From Streptomyces sp. NRRL F-525 (GTDB taxonomy: Bacteria; Actinomycetota; Actinomycetes; Streptomycetales; Streptomycetaceae): DNA of 64,000 nucleotides. How positions within the stretch are numbered: position 1 is the stretch's first letter; every line of letters starts with the position of its first letter. The position numbers and the translations under genes are program-made. The notes beneath the pieces are model-generated. The model ran no database searches, was not told the origin of the DNA, and saw nothing but the letters and a program-made list of their open reading frames with translations. Positions 17,293 to 25,631 of the stretch are shown here, in pieces. Where the stretch lies: positions 186,001 to 250,000 of the forward strand of contig NZ_JNXE01000006.1 of NCBI RefSeq assembly GCF_000716605.1. Direction: 5' to 3'.

Positions 17293-18060
17293 GTGAACAT
17301 CGACGGTTCAGCGGCACTCGTCACCGGCGGCGCCTCCGGGCTCGGCCTGGCCACCGCGCGCCGCCTCATCGAACGCGGCGGACGGGTCGTCCTCGCCGAC
17401 ATCTCCGAGGAACAGGGCGTCAAGGCCGTCGCCGACCTCGGCGAGGCCGCACGCTTCGTCCGCACCGACGTCACCGACGCGACCGAGGTCGCCGCCGCCC
17501 TCGACGCCGCGGAGCGACTCGGCACCCTGCGCTGCGTCGTGCACTGCGCCGGACGCGGCGGCGACCGCACCCGCATCATCGACCGCGACCGCAACCCCGG
17601 CGAACTCGACACCTTCGCCGAGGTCGTCCGCGTCAACCTGATCGGCACCTACAACGTGCTGCGCCTCGCGGCCGCCCGCCTCGCCGGCAACGACGTCGTG
17701 GACGGCGACCGCGGCGCCGTAGTGCTCACCGCGTCGGTCGCCGCGTTCGACGGCCAGATCGGGCAGACCTCCTACACCGCGGCCAAGGCCGGAGTCCACG
17801 GCATCACCCTCGTCGCCGCCCGCGACCTGGCCAGCTGGCAGATCCGGGTGAACACCATCGCCCCCGGGATCATGGACACCCCGATGCTCGGCCGCCTGCG
17901 CGCCGACATCCGCGACGGACTCGCCGCCTCGGTGCCGCACCCCAAACGCCTCGGCGACCCGGACGACTTCGCCCGCCTCGCCGTCGAGATGCTCGAGAAC
18001 CCGTACCTCAACGGCCAGACCGTCCGCCTCGACGGTGCCATCCGCATGGCCCCGCGATGA
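17293..18060 (+). CDS. 3-hydroxyacyl-CoA dehydrogenase type 2-like SDR
   Basis: A 255-residue SDR with TGGASGLG near the N-terminus, Ser in TASVAAFDGQIGQ, and the catalytic YTAAK. The FDGQIGQTSY...IAPGIMDTPML order is characteristic of HSD17B10/type-2 3-hydroxyacyl-CoA dehydrogenases, so oxidation of a 3-hydroxyacyl-CoA in the beta-oxidation spiral is likely. GTG start with GAGGAG at 17281-17286. Coupled by ATGA to FadE 5. Confidence 0.9.
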   Translation: MNIDGSAALVTGGASGLGLATARRLIERGGRVVLADISEEQGVKAVADLGEAARFVRTDVTDATEVAAALDAAERLGTLRCVVHCAGRGGDRTRIIDRDRNPGELDTFAEVVRVNLIGTYNVLRLAAARLAGNDVVDGDRGAVVLTASVAAFDGQIGQTSYTAAKAGVHGITLVAARDLASWQIRVNTIAPGIMDTPMLGRLRADIRDGLAASVPHPKRLGDPDDFARLAVEMLENPYLNGQTVRLDGAIRMAPR

Positions 18061-19238
18061 CGGTGGACGAGACCGACGAGCAGTTCCGGGCCCGCCTGCG
18101 GACCTTCCTGACGGAGCAGCATCCCGGCCGCCGCCCCAAGGACCCCGTCGAGCGGGTCGCCTGGCAGAAGAAATGGCTCGCCGCGCTGTACGACTCCGGT
18201 TACGCGGGCCCGAGTTGGCCGCGCGCGTACGGCGGGATGGACCTGTCCTTCGCCCGCCAGGTCAGCTACCAGGAGGAGTACGCACGCGCCCGCGTCCCGG
18301 GACCATTGGGCACCGGCCTCGGCATCGCCGCCCCCACCCTCATCAAGTACGGCACGCCCGAGCAGAAGGAGCGCCACCTGCGCCCCATGCTGCGCGGCGA
18401 CATGGTGTGGGCCCAGGGCTACTCCGAACCGGAGGCGGGATCGGACCTTCCCGCGCTGCGCACGACGGCGCGGCGTGAAGGGGAGGAGTACGTCGTCAAC
18501 GGGCAGAAGGTGTGGAACAGTTCGGCCGACATCGCCGACATCGTCTTCACCCTCGTCCGCACCGGACCGCCCGACTCCCGCCAGGACGGCATCAGTTACC
18601 TGCTGATCGACGCCCACGCCCCGGGCGTGACCGTACGGCCACTGCGTGACCTCACCGGGGACGCGCACTTCTGCGAGATCTTCTTCGACGACGTCCGCGT
18701 ACCGGTCGCCGATCGGATCGGCGAGGAGAACGGCGGCTGGCCGCTGGTGCGGACGAGCCTGGGGCACGAGCGCGCGGCCGGGGCGATGAACCAAGCGGCC
18801 CTGTACCGGCGGGTGTTGGACGAGCTGATCGAACTCGCCCGTGAACGCGGGGCCACGGCCGACCCTCTCGTCCGCGACCGGCTCGCGGGCTTCGAGATCG
18901 GGGTGCGCGTCATGCGGCTCACCGGCATGCGCACCATCGCCGACATCATGGCCAAGGGCGAACCCGGGCCCGCCTCTTCGACGGCCCGTCTGTCCATCGT
19001 GACCTTCGAGCAGGAGCTGCACGAGTTCGCCCTCGACCTGCTGGGCCCGTACGGAATCCTCGGCCGCCGCGACCCGCACGCCGTCCAACGCGGGCGCTGG
19101 GTATGGGGGTTCCTGCGCACCCGGGCCTCGTCGATCGGCGCGGGCACCGCCGAGATCCAGCGCAATACGATCGCCGAGCAGGTACTGGGACTGCCCCGGG
19201 ACCCGGCGATGCCGACGACCGTGGAAAGGGCGCGATGA
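18057..19238 (+). CDS. acyl-CoA dehydrogenase (FadE 5)
   Basis: A 393-residue acyl-CoA dehydrogenase with YSEPEAGSDLPAL, WNSSADIAD, VRPLRDLTGDAHFCEIFFDDV and C-terminal IGAGTAEIQRN. It is closest in layout to FadE 3, and both lack a YEGT glutamate. The ATGA overlap with the SDR and another ATGA overlap with the quinone oxidoreductase show strict co-translation. It could pair with FadE 2 or FadE 4 in a heteromer. Confidence 0.93.
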   Translation: MTVDETDEQFRARLRTFLTEQHPGRRPKDPVERVAWQKKWLAALYDSGYAGPSWPRAYGGMDLSFARQVSYQEEYARARVPGPLGTGLGIAAPTLIKYGTPEQKERHLRPMLRGDMVWAQGYSEPEAGSDLPALRTTARREGEEYVVNGQKVWNSSADIADIVFTLVRTGPPDSRQDGISYLLIDAHAPGVTVRPLRDLTGDAHFCEIFFDDVRVPVADRIGEENGGWPLVRTSLGHERAAGAMNQAALYRRVLDELIELARERGATADPLVRDRLAGFEIGVRVMRLTGMRTIADIMAKGEPGPASSTARLSIVTFEQELHEFALDLLGPYGILGRRDPHAVQRGRWVWGFLRTRASSIGAGTAEIQRNTIAEQVLGLPRDPAMPTTVERAR

Positions 19239-20212
19239 GAGCCGCACGCTGTACGGAGTACGGGCCGCCCGGCGGCCTCTCGGTCGTCGAACTCGACGAA
19301 CTCCGGCCCGGCCCGGGCGAGGTACTGGTCCGCGTGCACGCGGCCGCGGTCAACTTCCCGGACGTGCTGATCGTGGCGGACAGCTACCAGGTGCCCGCGC
19401 CGCTGCCGTTCACCCCGGGCAGCGAATTCGCCGGTGTGGTGGCCGAGTTGGGGCCCGGCGTCACCGGCCCGCCCGTCGGCTCACCCGTCGCCGGGGCGGT
19501 GCTCACCGGTGCGTTCGCCGAACAGGTCGTGGTGCCCGTCGCGGGTCTGCGCCAGGTTCCCGAGGGCCTCGACATGGTGCACGCCGCCGCGTTCCACGTC
19601 ACGTACGCCACCGCCTACCACTCCCTCGTCACCGTCGGACAGGGCGGCGCGGGGGAGTGGGTGGCGGTGCTCGGCGCCGCGGGCGGGGTCGGCTCGGCCG
19701 CGGTCGACATCGCGACGCGGCTCGGGATGCGGGTGGTCGCCGCCGCGTCCAGCCAGGAGCGGCTGACCGTCGCCCGCAAGCTCGGAGCCGAGGCCGGCGT
19801 CGACTACGTCCACGAGGATCTCAAGCTCCGCACAAGGGAGTTGACCGGCGGCGAGGGCGTCCACCTCGTCATCGACCCGGTGGGCGGCGACCACGCGGAG
19901 GCCGCCCTGCGGGCACTGCGCCGGGGCGGCCGGTTCGTCACGGTCGGATACGCCGACGGGAAGATCCCGCGCATCCCGCTGAACCTGGTCCTGCTCAAGG
20001 ACCTGGTCGTCCGGGGCTTCGAGATCCGTACGGTCCGTCAGTACGCCCCGGAAGCCGTGGCCGCCGCCGACCGCGCTCTCGCCGGGATGGTCCGGGACGG
20101 GATGCGCCCGCTGGTCTCCCGCGTCCACCCGCTTGCCGACGTCGCGACCGCCCTGACGGATGTCGCCGAGCGCAGGACCACCGGCAAGGTGGTCCTGGAC
20201 CTCACCTCATAG
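19235..20212 (+). CDS. zinc-free quinone oxidoreductase-like MDR protein
   Basis: A 325-residue medium-chain dehydrogenase/reductase of the NADPH:quinone oxidoreductase type. The N-terminal GroES-like domain carries VNFPDVLIVADSYQ, and the Rossmann motif AAGGVGSAAVDIA is at about residue 148. The zinc-ligand cysteines of alcohol dehydrogenases are absent. A role in reducing an enone or enoyl intermediate, or in electron disposal, would fit the operon. It is the last gene of the FadE 4 operon and converges on a mycofactocin-type SDR 9 nt away. Confidence 0.9.
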   Translation: MRAARCTEYGPPGGLSVVELDELRPGPGEVLVRVHAAAVNFPDVLIVADSYQVPAPLPFTPGSEFAGVVAELGPGVTGPPVGSPVAGAVLTGAFAEQVVVPVAGLRQVPEGLDMVHAAAFHVTYATAYHSLVTVGQGGAGEWVAVLGAAGGVGSAAVDIATRLGMRVVAAASSQERLTVARKLGAEAGVDYVHEDLKLRTRELTGGEGVHLVIDPVGGDHAEAALRALRRGGRFVTVGYADGKIPRIPLNLVLLKDLVVRGFEIRTVRQYAPEAVAAADRALAGMVRDGMRPLVSRVHPLADVATALTDVAERRTTGKVVLDLTS

Positions 20213-20221
20213 GAACGGCCG

Positions 20222-21085
20222 TCAGAACGTGGGGAGTTGTGGGCGCTTGCGGACGTAGCCGCCGGCGTCGACCCGCATCTGCATCCCGGTGACATAGCGG
20301 GACTCGTCGGAGACGAGGAAGAGCACGGTGTCGGAGACGTCCTCGGGCTCGACGTAGGGGATGTCCATGCCGGTCGTCGCGGGGAACGACAGCAGCGCGT
20401 CCTCGCGGGTCGGGTTGTCGAGGTCGGGCCGGAACGAGCGGTACATGATGTCGCTGTTCAGCATGTCCGTGTTGACGTTGGTGGGGTGCAGCGCGTTGAC
20501 CCGGATCCGCCGGGACAGCAGCACCGTCGCCAAGTCATGGACGAACGCGGCGACTTGGCGCTTGGCGAAGGAGTAGCCGAGACCACCGGGGCCGTTGGAC
20601 GGGTTGTCCACGGTCGCCGGGGTCAGCGCCGCTATGGAGCCGGTCGCCACGATCGAGGCGCCGTCCGGCAGATGGGGCAGGGCGGCCTCGACCGCGTGGA
20701 CGACACCGTTGAAGTCGACGGTGACCGCGTCGATGAAGGCCTGGATGCCCTGCTGAGGACCCAGCGGGGCGATTCCGGCCTGGGCGACGACGGCGTCGAG
20801 GCGCCCCAACTCGGCCACCCCGTCGGCCACGGCCGCCTTCAGCGCCGCCGGATCACGCACGTCCGCCTTGCGCGCCACGATGCGTCGGCCGAGCTTCTCG
20901 ACCTGGCGCACGGTCTCGTCCAGGTCGTCCTGAGTGGCCAGCGGATACGCGTTCGTGGCGATGTCCTCGCACAGGTCGACGGCGATGATGTCGGCGCCCT
21001 CCGCGGCCAGCCGGAGCGCGTGGGCACGGCCCTGTCCGCGCGCGGCGCCGGTGATGAAGACGACCTTGTCCTGTACTCGGCCCAT
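20222..21085 (-). CDS. SDR of the mycofactocin-associated type (1)
   Basis: A 287-residue SDR with ITGAARGQGRAHA at the N-terminus, the extended VDLCEDIATNAYPLATQDDL insertion and catalytic YSFAK. This GAARGQGRSHA-type N-terminus plus the insertion is the hallmark of SDRs predicted to hold a non-exchangeable nicotinamide and use mycofactocin as external acceptor. No mycofactocin biosynthesis genes are in the window. It probably oxidises an alcohol intermediate. Its promoter region is shared with the amidohydrolase and carries site E. Confidence 0.87.
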   Translation of the reverse strand: MGRVQDKVVFITGAARGQGRAHALRLAAEGADIIAVDLCEDIATNAYPLATQDDLDETVRQVEKLGRRIVARKADVRDPAALKAAVADGVAELGRLDAVVAQAGIAPLGPQQGIQAFIDAVTVDFNGVVHAVEAALPHLPDGASIVATGSIAALTPATVDNPSNGPGGLGYSFAKRQVAAFVHDLATVLLSRRIRVNALHPTNVNTDMLNSDIMYRSFRPDLDNPTREDALLSFPATTGMDIPYVEPEDVSDTVLFLVSDESRYVTGMQMRVDAGGYVRKRPQLPTF

Positions 21086-21114
21086 CGTGGGACTCCTTCC
21101 GCCGGAGATAAAAG

Positions 21115-21126
21115 AGTAGCCTGAAT
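21115..21126 (+). promoter_or_regulatory. site E of the recurrent island element (AGTAGCCTGAAT)
   Basis: Lies 30 nt upstream of the SDR (minus) and in the divergent region with the amidohydrolase (plus). It matches RGTRNMCTSANT at all defined positions. Confidence 0.45.
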
Positions 21127-21265
21127 GTTGCTGGAGGAGGCTGCTCGTGATCCATGATCGGGGTCAACTGAGGCAGCCGGTGGCCTGTTTCCGTTCAGTG
21201 GGACACGAACAGTGCACACAATTCAGCCGGTGCTAGAGAGTCCATGAGATCGAGGGAGCACATCG

Positions 21266-22411
21266 ATGCCATTGCAGCCATGGATGAAGTTGCTGTCGAC
21301 CGACGACCACCTGATCGAGCCGCCACGACTTTGGGCCGACCGCTTGCCGGCGAAGTACCGCGACGTCGGGCCGCGGATCGTGGAACAGGCACGCGGAGAG
21401 GGCCAGGCCCCGGCCGAGGTGTGGAACTACGAGGACCGCATCTACCCCTACATCGGCCTGAACGCCGTCGCGGGCAAGACACCTGAGGAGTTCGGCCTCG
21501 AACCGACCCGCTACGACGAGATGATCCCGGGCTGCTACGACCCGAAGGCCCGGCTGCGCGACATGGACCTGGACGGCGTGTGGGGCGCGCTGTGCTTCCC
21601 GTCGTTCCCGCGCTTCGCCGGCACGATCTTCCTGGACGGCCAGGACCGCGAGCTCGCCCTGCTCTGCGTCCAGGCATGGAACGACTTCGTGCTCGACGAG
21701 TGGTGCGCCACCGCACCCGGCCGGCTCATCCCGCTGGTCATCCTGCCGCTGTGGGACGTCGACGCCTGCGCGGCCGAGATCCGGCGCACGGCGGCCAAGG
21801 GCGCCAAGGCGATCTCGTTCCCGGAGAACCCGGTACCGCTGGGTCTGCCGTCCTTCCACACCGACCACTGGGACCCGGTGTTCAGGGCGGCCGTGGAGAC
21901 CGACATGCCGTTGTGCCTGCACTTCGGCACCTCGGGCGCCGCACCGAAGACCGCCCCGGAGGCACCCTTCGCGGTGACCATCTCCCTGTTCGGTTGCAAC
22001 TCCATGTACGCCACCGCCGACCTGATCTTCTCCCCGGTGTTCCACAACCACCCCGGCCTCAAGGTGGGGCTGTCCGAGGGCGGGATCGGCTGGATCCCCT
22101 ACTTGCTGGAGCGGATGGACGGCACCTGGGAGCGGCACCGCTTCTACCAGAACGTCAACCAGACCGTGCGGCCCTCGGAGTTGTTCCACAAGCACATCCA
22201 CGGCTGCTTCATCGACGACCGGTTCGGCGTGGACGTACGCCACCACGTGGGCGTCGACAAGATCACCTGGGAGTGCGACTACCCGCACTCCGACTCGTAC
22301 TGGCCCAAGAGCCGCGCCTACGCCGCCGAGGTCCTCGCCGACGTACCCGACGAAGAGGTCCACAAGATCGTGGAGTTGAACGCCCGCCGCCTCTACAACC
22401 TCCCCGCATGA
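21266..22411 (+). CDS. ACMSD-like amidohydrolase (amidohydrolase 2 family)
   Basis: A 381-residue TIM-barrel metal-dependent hydrolase or decarboxylase of the amidohydrolase-2 type. Motifs are STDDHLIEP at the N-terminus, LHFGTSG mid-chain, SEGGIGWIPY and the C-terminal ECDYPHSDS with the catalytic Asp. Related proteins are decarboxylases or C-C/C-O hydrolases, and many occur in actinobacterial degradation clusters. The ATG has GAGGGAG at 21252-21258. Coupled by ATGA to a 69-aa protein and followed by an SDR and a ferredoxin. Confidence 0.88.
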   Translation: MPLQPWMKLLSTDDHLIEPPRLWADRLPAKYRDVGPRIVEQARGEGQAPAEVWNYEDRIYPYIGLNAVAGKTPEEFGLEPTRYDEMIPGCYDPKARLRDMDLDGVWGALCFPSFPRFAGTIFLDGQDRELALLCVQAWNDFVLDEWCATAPGRLIPLVILPLWDVDACAAEIRRTAAKGAKAISFPENPVPLGLPSFHTDHWDPVFRAAVETDMPLCLHFGTSGAAPKTAPEAPFAVTISLFGCNSMYATADLIFSPVFHNHPGLKVGLSEGGIGWIPYLLERMDGTWERHRFYQNVNQTVRPSELFHKHIHGCFIDDRFGVDVRHHVGVDKITWECDYPHSDSYWPKSRAYAAEVLADVPDEEVHKIVELNARRLYNLPA

Positions 22412-22617
22412 GCAGGCGCCCGGAGTCCGAGCGCTCCGACTGGACCGACCTCGACCTGCTCACCCGCGACGAGGCGTACGGCCGCCTCCAGGAGGAGATC
22501 GCGCTCACCACCCGCCGGCTGGCCGAACTCGGTGCGGGCGACGAGGCCGAGCGCGAACTCCTCGACACCCGGCTGCGCGCCCTGCGCGAGGCCGCCGAGG
22601 ACCTGAATGTCGGCTGA
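22408..22617 (+). CDS. hypothetical 69-aa charged protein
   Basis: A short, highly charged, helix-prone protein (many Arg, Glu and Leu; LQEEIALTTRRLAEL and ELLDTRLRALREA segments). It starts at an ATG overlapping the amidohydrolase stop. A two-helix hairpin or short coiled coil is likely. No family is recognised. The strict coupling suggests an accessory subunit of the amidohydrolase. Confidence 0.75.
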   Translation: MSRRPESERSDWTDLDLLTRDEAYGRLQEEIALTTRRLAELGAGDEAERELLDTRLRALREAAEDLNVG

Positions 22618-22633
22618 GCGAAAGGGAGTTGGC

Positions 22634-23446
22634 GTGGGGCGTGTGGAAGGCAAGGTGGCGCTCGTCACGGGGGCGGCCCGGGGGCAGGGGCGTTCCCATG
22701 CCGTGCGGCTGGCGGAGGAGGGAGCCGATGTCGTCGTCACCGACGTTTGCCACGACATCAGCGACGAGCTGCCCTACGCGCTGGCGTCGAAGGAACAGCT
22801 CGAAGAGACCGCGGAGTTGGTGCGGGGGACGGGTCGGCGGTGCGTCGCGGTCCAGGCCGACGTCCGGTCGGTGGCCGAGATGCGGGGGGCTGTCGACGCG
22901 GCCAGGGACGAGTTCGGGCGGCTCGACACGGTCGTCGCGAACGCCGGTGTGATGAGCATCGGCGCCGCCTGGGAACTCTCCGAAGAGGCCTGGGACGTCG
23001 TCATGGACGTCAACCTCAAGGGCCCCTGGAACACGGTGCGCGCCGCGATCCCCTGGATGATCGAGGCGGGGCAGGGCGGTTCCGTCATCATCACCAGCTC
23101 GGCCGCAGGCATCCGCGGCCATGTGCCCTACGCCCACTACGTGGCCAGCAAGCACGGTGTCGTGGGCCTGATGAAGGCGCTCTCCAACGAACTCGCCCCG
23201 CACCGCATCCGGGTGAACACGGTGCACCCCACCGGCGTCAGCGACACGGGCATCACCGTCGGCGTCCCGATCGAGGAACTCGCCGCGCGGGAACCGCTGT
23301 TCGCGCTGGCCGCGATGAACCCTCTCGCCCCGTACGTCGAGCCGCGGGACGTGTCGAACGCCGTGCTGTTTCTCGCGTCGGACGAGGCGCGGTACGTCAC
23401 GGGTCTCCAGTTCACCGTCGATGCCGGCTCGACGAACAAGCCGTAG
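22634..23446 (+). CDS. SDR of the mycofactocin-associated type (2)
   Basis: A 270-residue SDR with VTGAARGQGRSHA, the TDVCHDISDELPYALASKEQL insertion, Ser in TSSAAGI and catalytic YVASK. It is a paralogue of the SDR at 20222-21085. I chose the GTG at 22634 because AAGGGAG (22622-22628) precedes it; the upstream ATG at 22607 lies inside the previous gene. It is followed after 13 nt by a ferredoxin, and a P450 substrate alcohol is a plausible target. Confidence 0.88.
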   Translation: MGRVEGKVALVTGAARGQGRSHAVRLAEEGADVVVTDVCHDISDELPYALASKEQLEETAELVRGTGRRCVAVQADVRSVAEMRGAVDAARDEFGRLDTVVANAGVMSIGAAWELSEEAWDVVMDVNLKGPWNTVRAAIPWMIEAGQGGSVIITSSAAGIRGHVPYAHYVASKHGVVGLMKALSNELAPHRIRVNTVHPTGVSDTGITVGVPIEELAAREPLFALAAMNPLAPYVEPRDVSNAVLFLASDEARYVTGLQFTVDAGSTNKP

Positions 23447-23459
23447 AACGGAGTTGTGG

Positions 23460-23651
23460 ATGAAGATCACGATCGACTCGTCGCTGTGCTCCGGGCACGC
23501 GAGGTGTGCGGCGGCGGCGCCGGAGGTGTTCCGGCTCGACGACGACGGCTACGCGCTGCCCTACGACGGCGAGGTGCCCCCGGAGCTCGAACAGGCCGCC
23601 CGGGACGGGGAGTTGGCCTGCCCCGAGAGGGCCATCACCGTCGAGCGCTGA
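23460..23651 (+). CDS. ferredoxin, P450-type 3Fe-4S (63 aa)
   Basis: A 63-residue ferredoxin with Cys10 in SSLCSGHARC, Cys16 and a late Cys in ACPERA, the three-Cys pattern of single 3Fe-4S ferredoxins that feed actinobacterial P450s. It is expected to reduce P450-1, P450-2 or both, although it lies more than 10 kb from either. It is the last gene of the amidohydrolase operon and is followed by a strong hairpin. Confidence 0.92.
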   Translation: MKITIDSSLCSGHARCAAAAPEVFRLDDDGYALPYDGEVPPELEQAARDGELACPERAITVER

Positions 23652-23655
23652 CACG

Positions 23656-23690
23656 GAACAGCCCCACGGCCGTAGACCGTGGGGCTGTTC
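23656..23690. terminator. bidirectional terminator hairpin
   Basis: A perfect 14-bp stem, GAACAGCCCCACGG pairing with CCGTGGGGCTGTTC around a 7-nt loop. It sits between the convergent ferredoxin and extradiol dioxygenase genes. Confidence 0.9.
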
Positions 23691-23705
23691 TCGCGCGTGC
23701 TCGGG

Positions 23706-24578
23706 TCAGCCTGCTGGCTGCGGCGGCGGGGTGAAGTGGTGGCCCCAGAACGCGCCGTCGGTGATCTCGTAGACCGGTACCGGCTCCGGCACCTTCAGGC
23801 CGTTCCAGCCGAACTCGACGGCGTAGTTCTCCGGCGACCACACATAGAACGACACCATGTGGTCGTTCGTGTGCTTGCCGAGCGAGTGCATCATCGGGAC
23901 CTCGAGCTTCGTGGCCCGGTCCAGGGCACGTCCCACGTCGTCCAGGGTCTCGCCCTCGACCATGAAGTGCAGCAGCCGCCCGGGGCCCGGCGCCGGGGTG
24001 ACGCCCAGGGTGTGGTGGCGGGGGTTGCAGCCCATGAACCAGGTCGTGCCGCCCGGCGACCGCATCGTGTTGCGCTCGATGAAGCCGAGGACATTGACGT
24101 AGAAGTCGAAGGTGCCGCGCGCGTCCTCGGCGGAGACGATCGCGTGCCCGAAGCCCATGTCGCCGGTGAGGAATTTGGACACCAGCGGCGTGTGCACCGG
24201 GACGTGGTCGAGGATCGCGCCGTAGAACAGCTCGACCGGGTTGCCGCCCGGGTCGTTGAACTTGACGAAGCCGGTGACCCGGCGTTCCGCGGCCTCTTCC
24301 TCCGTGCCGGGGGTCACCTTGATGCCGGTCTTCTCGACGTCGGCGACCAGCCTCGCCAGTTCCCGCTCGTCGATCACCTCGAAGCCGAGGGCGGTCATCC
24401 CGCTCTGTGAGCCGGGGGAGACCACGATGCGGGCCGGATAGTCGTCCATCCGGAAGTACAGGGACTCCGGGTCGCCGCCCTCAACAGGCATCAGGCCGAG
24501 GAAATCCGCCCCGAACACCTTCCATTTCGCGATGTCGCTGGACTCCAGCCGTACATACCCGAGTGAGCGCACACCCAT
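23706..24578 (-). CDS. type I extradiol ring-cleavage dioxygenase (BphC/HsaC-like)
   Basis: A 290-residue two-domain VOC dioxygenase that would open a catechol ring next to the hydroxyls. The Fe(II) ligands are visible as His145 (GFGHAIVS), His204 (LLHFMVE) and Glu255 (YAVEFGWNG), close to His146/His210/Glu260 of BphC. NPRHHTLG supplies the second-sphere His. It is divergent from the C-C hydrolase that would act on its product, and the two share a 168-nt region with a perfect 20-bp dyad. Homology is to biphenyl/steroid-type (HsaC) enzymes; the actual catechol is not known. Confidence 0.93.
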   Translation of the reverse strand: MGVRSLGYVRLESSDIAKWKVFGADFLGLMPVEGGDPESLYFRMDDYPARIVVSPGSQSGMTALGFEVIDERELARLVADVEKTGIKVTPGTEEEAAERRVTGFVKFNDPGGNPVELFYGAILDHVPVHTPLVSKFLTGDMGFGHAIVSAEDARGTFDFYVNVLGFIERNTMRSPGGTTWFMGCNPRHHTLGVTPAPGPGRLLHFMVEGETLDDVGRALDRATKLEVPMMHSLGKHTNDHMVSFYVWSPENYAVEFGWNGLKVPEPVPVYEITDGAFWGHHFTPPPQPAG

Positions 24579-24701
24579 CAGGTTCTCCCATCAATGTCGT
24601 CAACTCCTGGCAGTTCGACGCTAATCAGCCCGGCTGACCCGGGCCCGGGAACGTCCCACTGATCGGGAGCGGCACGGCGTCCCCACGTGGCCCGGTGGCA
24701 C

Positions 24702-24721
24702 GGTGACAGTCGCCTGTCACC
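24702..24721. promoter_or_regulatory. perfect dyad GGTGACAG-N4-CTGTCACC
   Basis: Two perfect 8-bp arms around TCGC, 26 nt before the C-C hydrolase start and in the region divergent from the dioxygenase. Size and symmetry fit a TetR operator, and a TetR gene lies two genes downstream (25632). Confidence 0.7.
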
Positions 24722-24746
24722 CCGCGACCGGAGGCCACGCACCGTC

Positions 24747-25607
24747 ATGACACTCACCGCTGAGGACACCCTGCGCGAACTGCACACCGACGAGGGCACG
24801 TTGCGCTATCACGAGGCGGGCGACGGGCCGCCCCTGCTCCTGTTGCACGGCTCGGGTCCGGGCGTCACCGGCTGGCGCAACTACCGTGGAAATCTCCCGG
24901 TGTTCGCGAAGCACTTCCGCTGCCTCGCCCTGGAATTCCCGGGGTTCGGGGTCAGCGACCCCACCGACGAGAACCCCATGATGGCGGCGCCCAAGGCCGT
25001 CCTGCGCTTCCTCGACGGCCTGGGCCTCGACCGCGTCGACGTCATCGGCAACTCCATGGGCGGCTTCGTCGCGGCCGGACTCGCCGTCGCCCACAAGGAC
25101 TTGTTCCGCCGGGTCGTCACGATCGGCGGCGTGGGCCGCAACATCCTCTCGCCCGGCCCCAGCGAAGGCCTCAACCTGCTGGTCGAGTTCGCCGAGAACC
25201 CGACCCGCGAGAACCTGGTCCAGTGGCTGCGGTCGATGGTCCACGACCCGGCCCTCCTCACCGAGGAACTCATCGAGGAGCGCTGGCAGACAGCCACCGA
25301 GCCCGCGACCCTGGAGGCCTCCCGCCGCATCTACGGCCGCCAGGCCATGGCCGCCATGCAGGCCGCGCAGGCCCACTCCGACCAGCCCATCTGGGCCGCC
25401 CTGCACAAGATCACCGTGCCCACCCTGCTGACCTGGGGCCGCGACGACCGGGTCACACCGCTGGAGAGCGCGCTGATCCCGATGCGTACGATTCCGAAGG
25501 CCGAACTGCATGTGCTGCCCGACTGCGGACACTGGGCCATGATCGAGCAGAAGGAGGCCTGGGAAAGCACCGTGCTGGCCTTCCTGACCCGCCCCGAGGC
25601 ATCCTGA
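24747..25607 (+). CDS. meta-cleavage product C-C hydrolase (BphD/HsaD-like)
   Basis: A 286-residue alpha/beta hydrolase of the MhpC/BphD/HsaD type, which hydrolyses the C-C bond of the ring-fission product to a 2-hydroxypenta-2,4-dienoate and an acid. The oxyanion region is LLHGSGPGVTGW, the nucleophile Ser103 is in GNSMGGF, the acid is Asp233 or 234 in WGRDDRVTP and the base is His262 in DCGHWAM. GGAGG at 24730-24734 is 12 nt before the ATG, a long spacing. Immediately followed by a TetR gene. Confidence 0.93.
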   Translation: MTLTAEDTLRELHTDEGTLRYHEAGDGPPLLLLHGSGPGVTGWRNYRGNLPVFAKHFRCLALEFPGFGVSDPTDENPMMAAPKAVLRFLDGLGLDRVDVIGNSMGGFVAAGLAVAHKDLFRRVVTIGGVGRNILSPGPSEGLNLLVEFAENPTRENLVQWLRSMVHDPALLTEELIEERWQTATEPATLEASRRIYGRQAMAAMQAAQAHSDQPIWAALHKITVPTLLTWGRDDRVTPLESALIPMRTIPKAELHVLPDCGHWAMIEQKEAWESTVLAFLTRPEAS

Positions 25608-25631
25608 GCGTCGGCGGGAGGACCGGACGAC

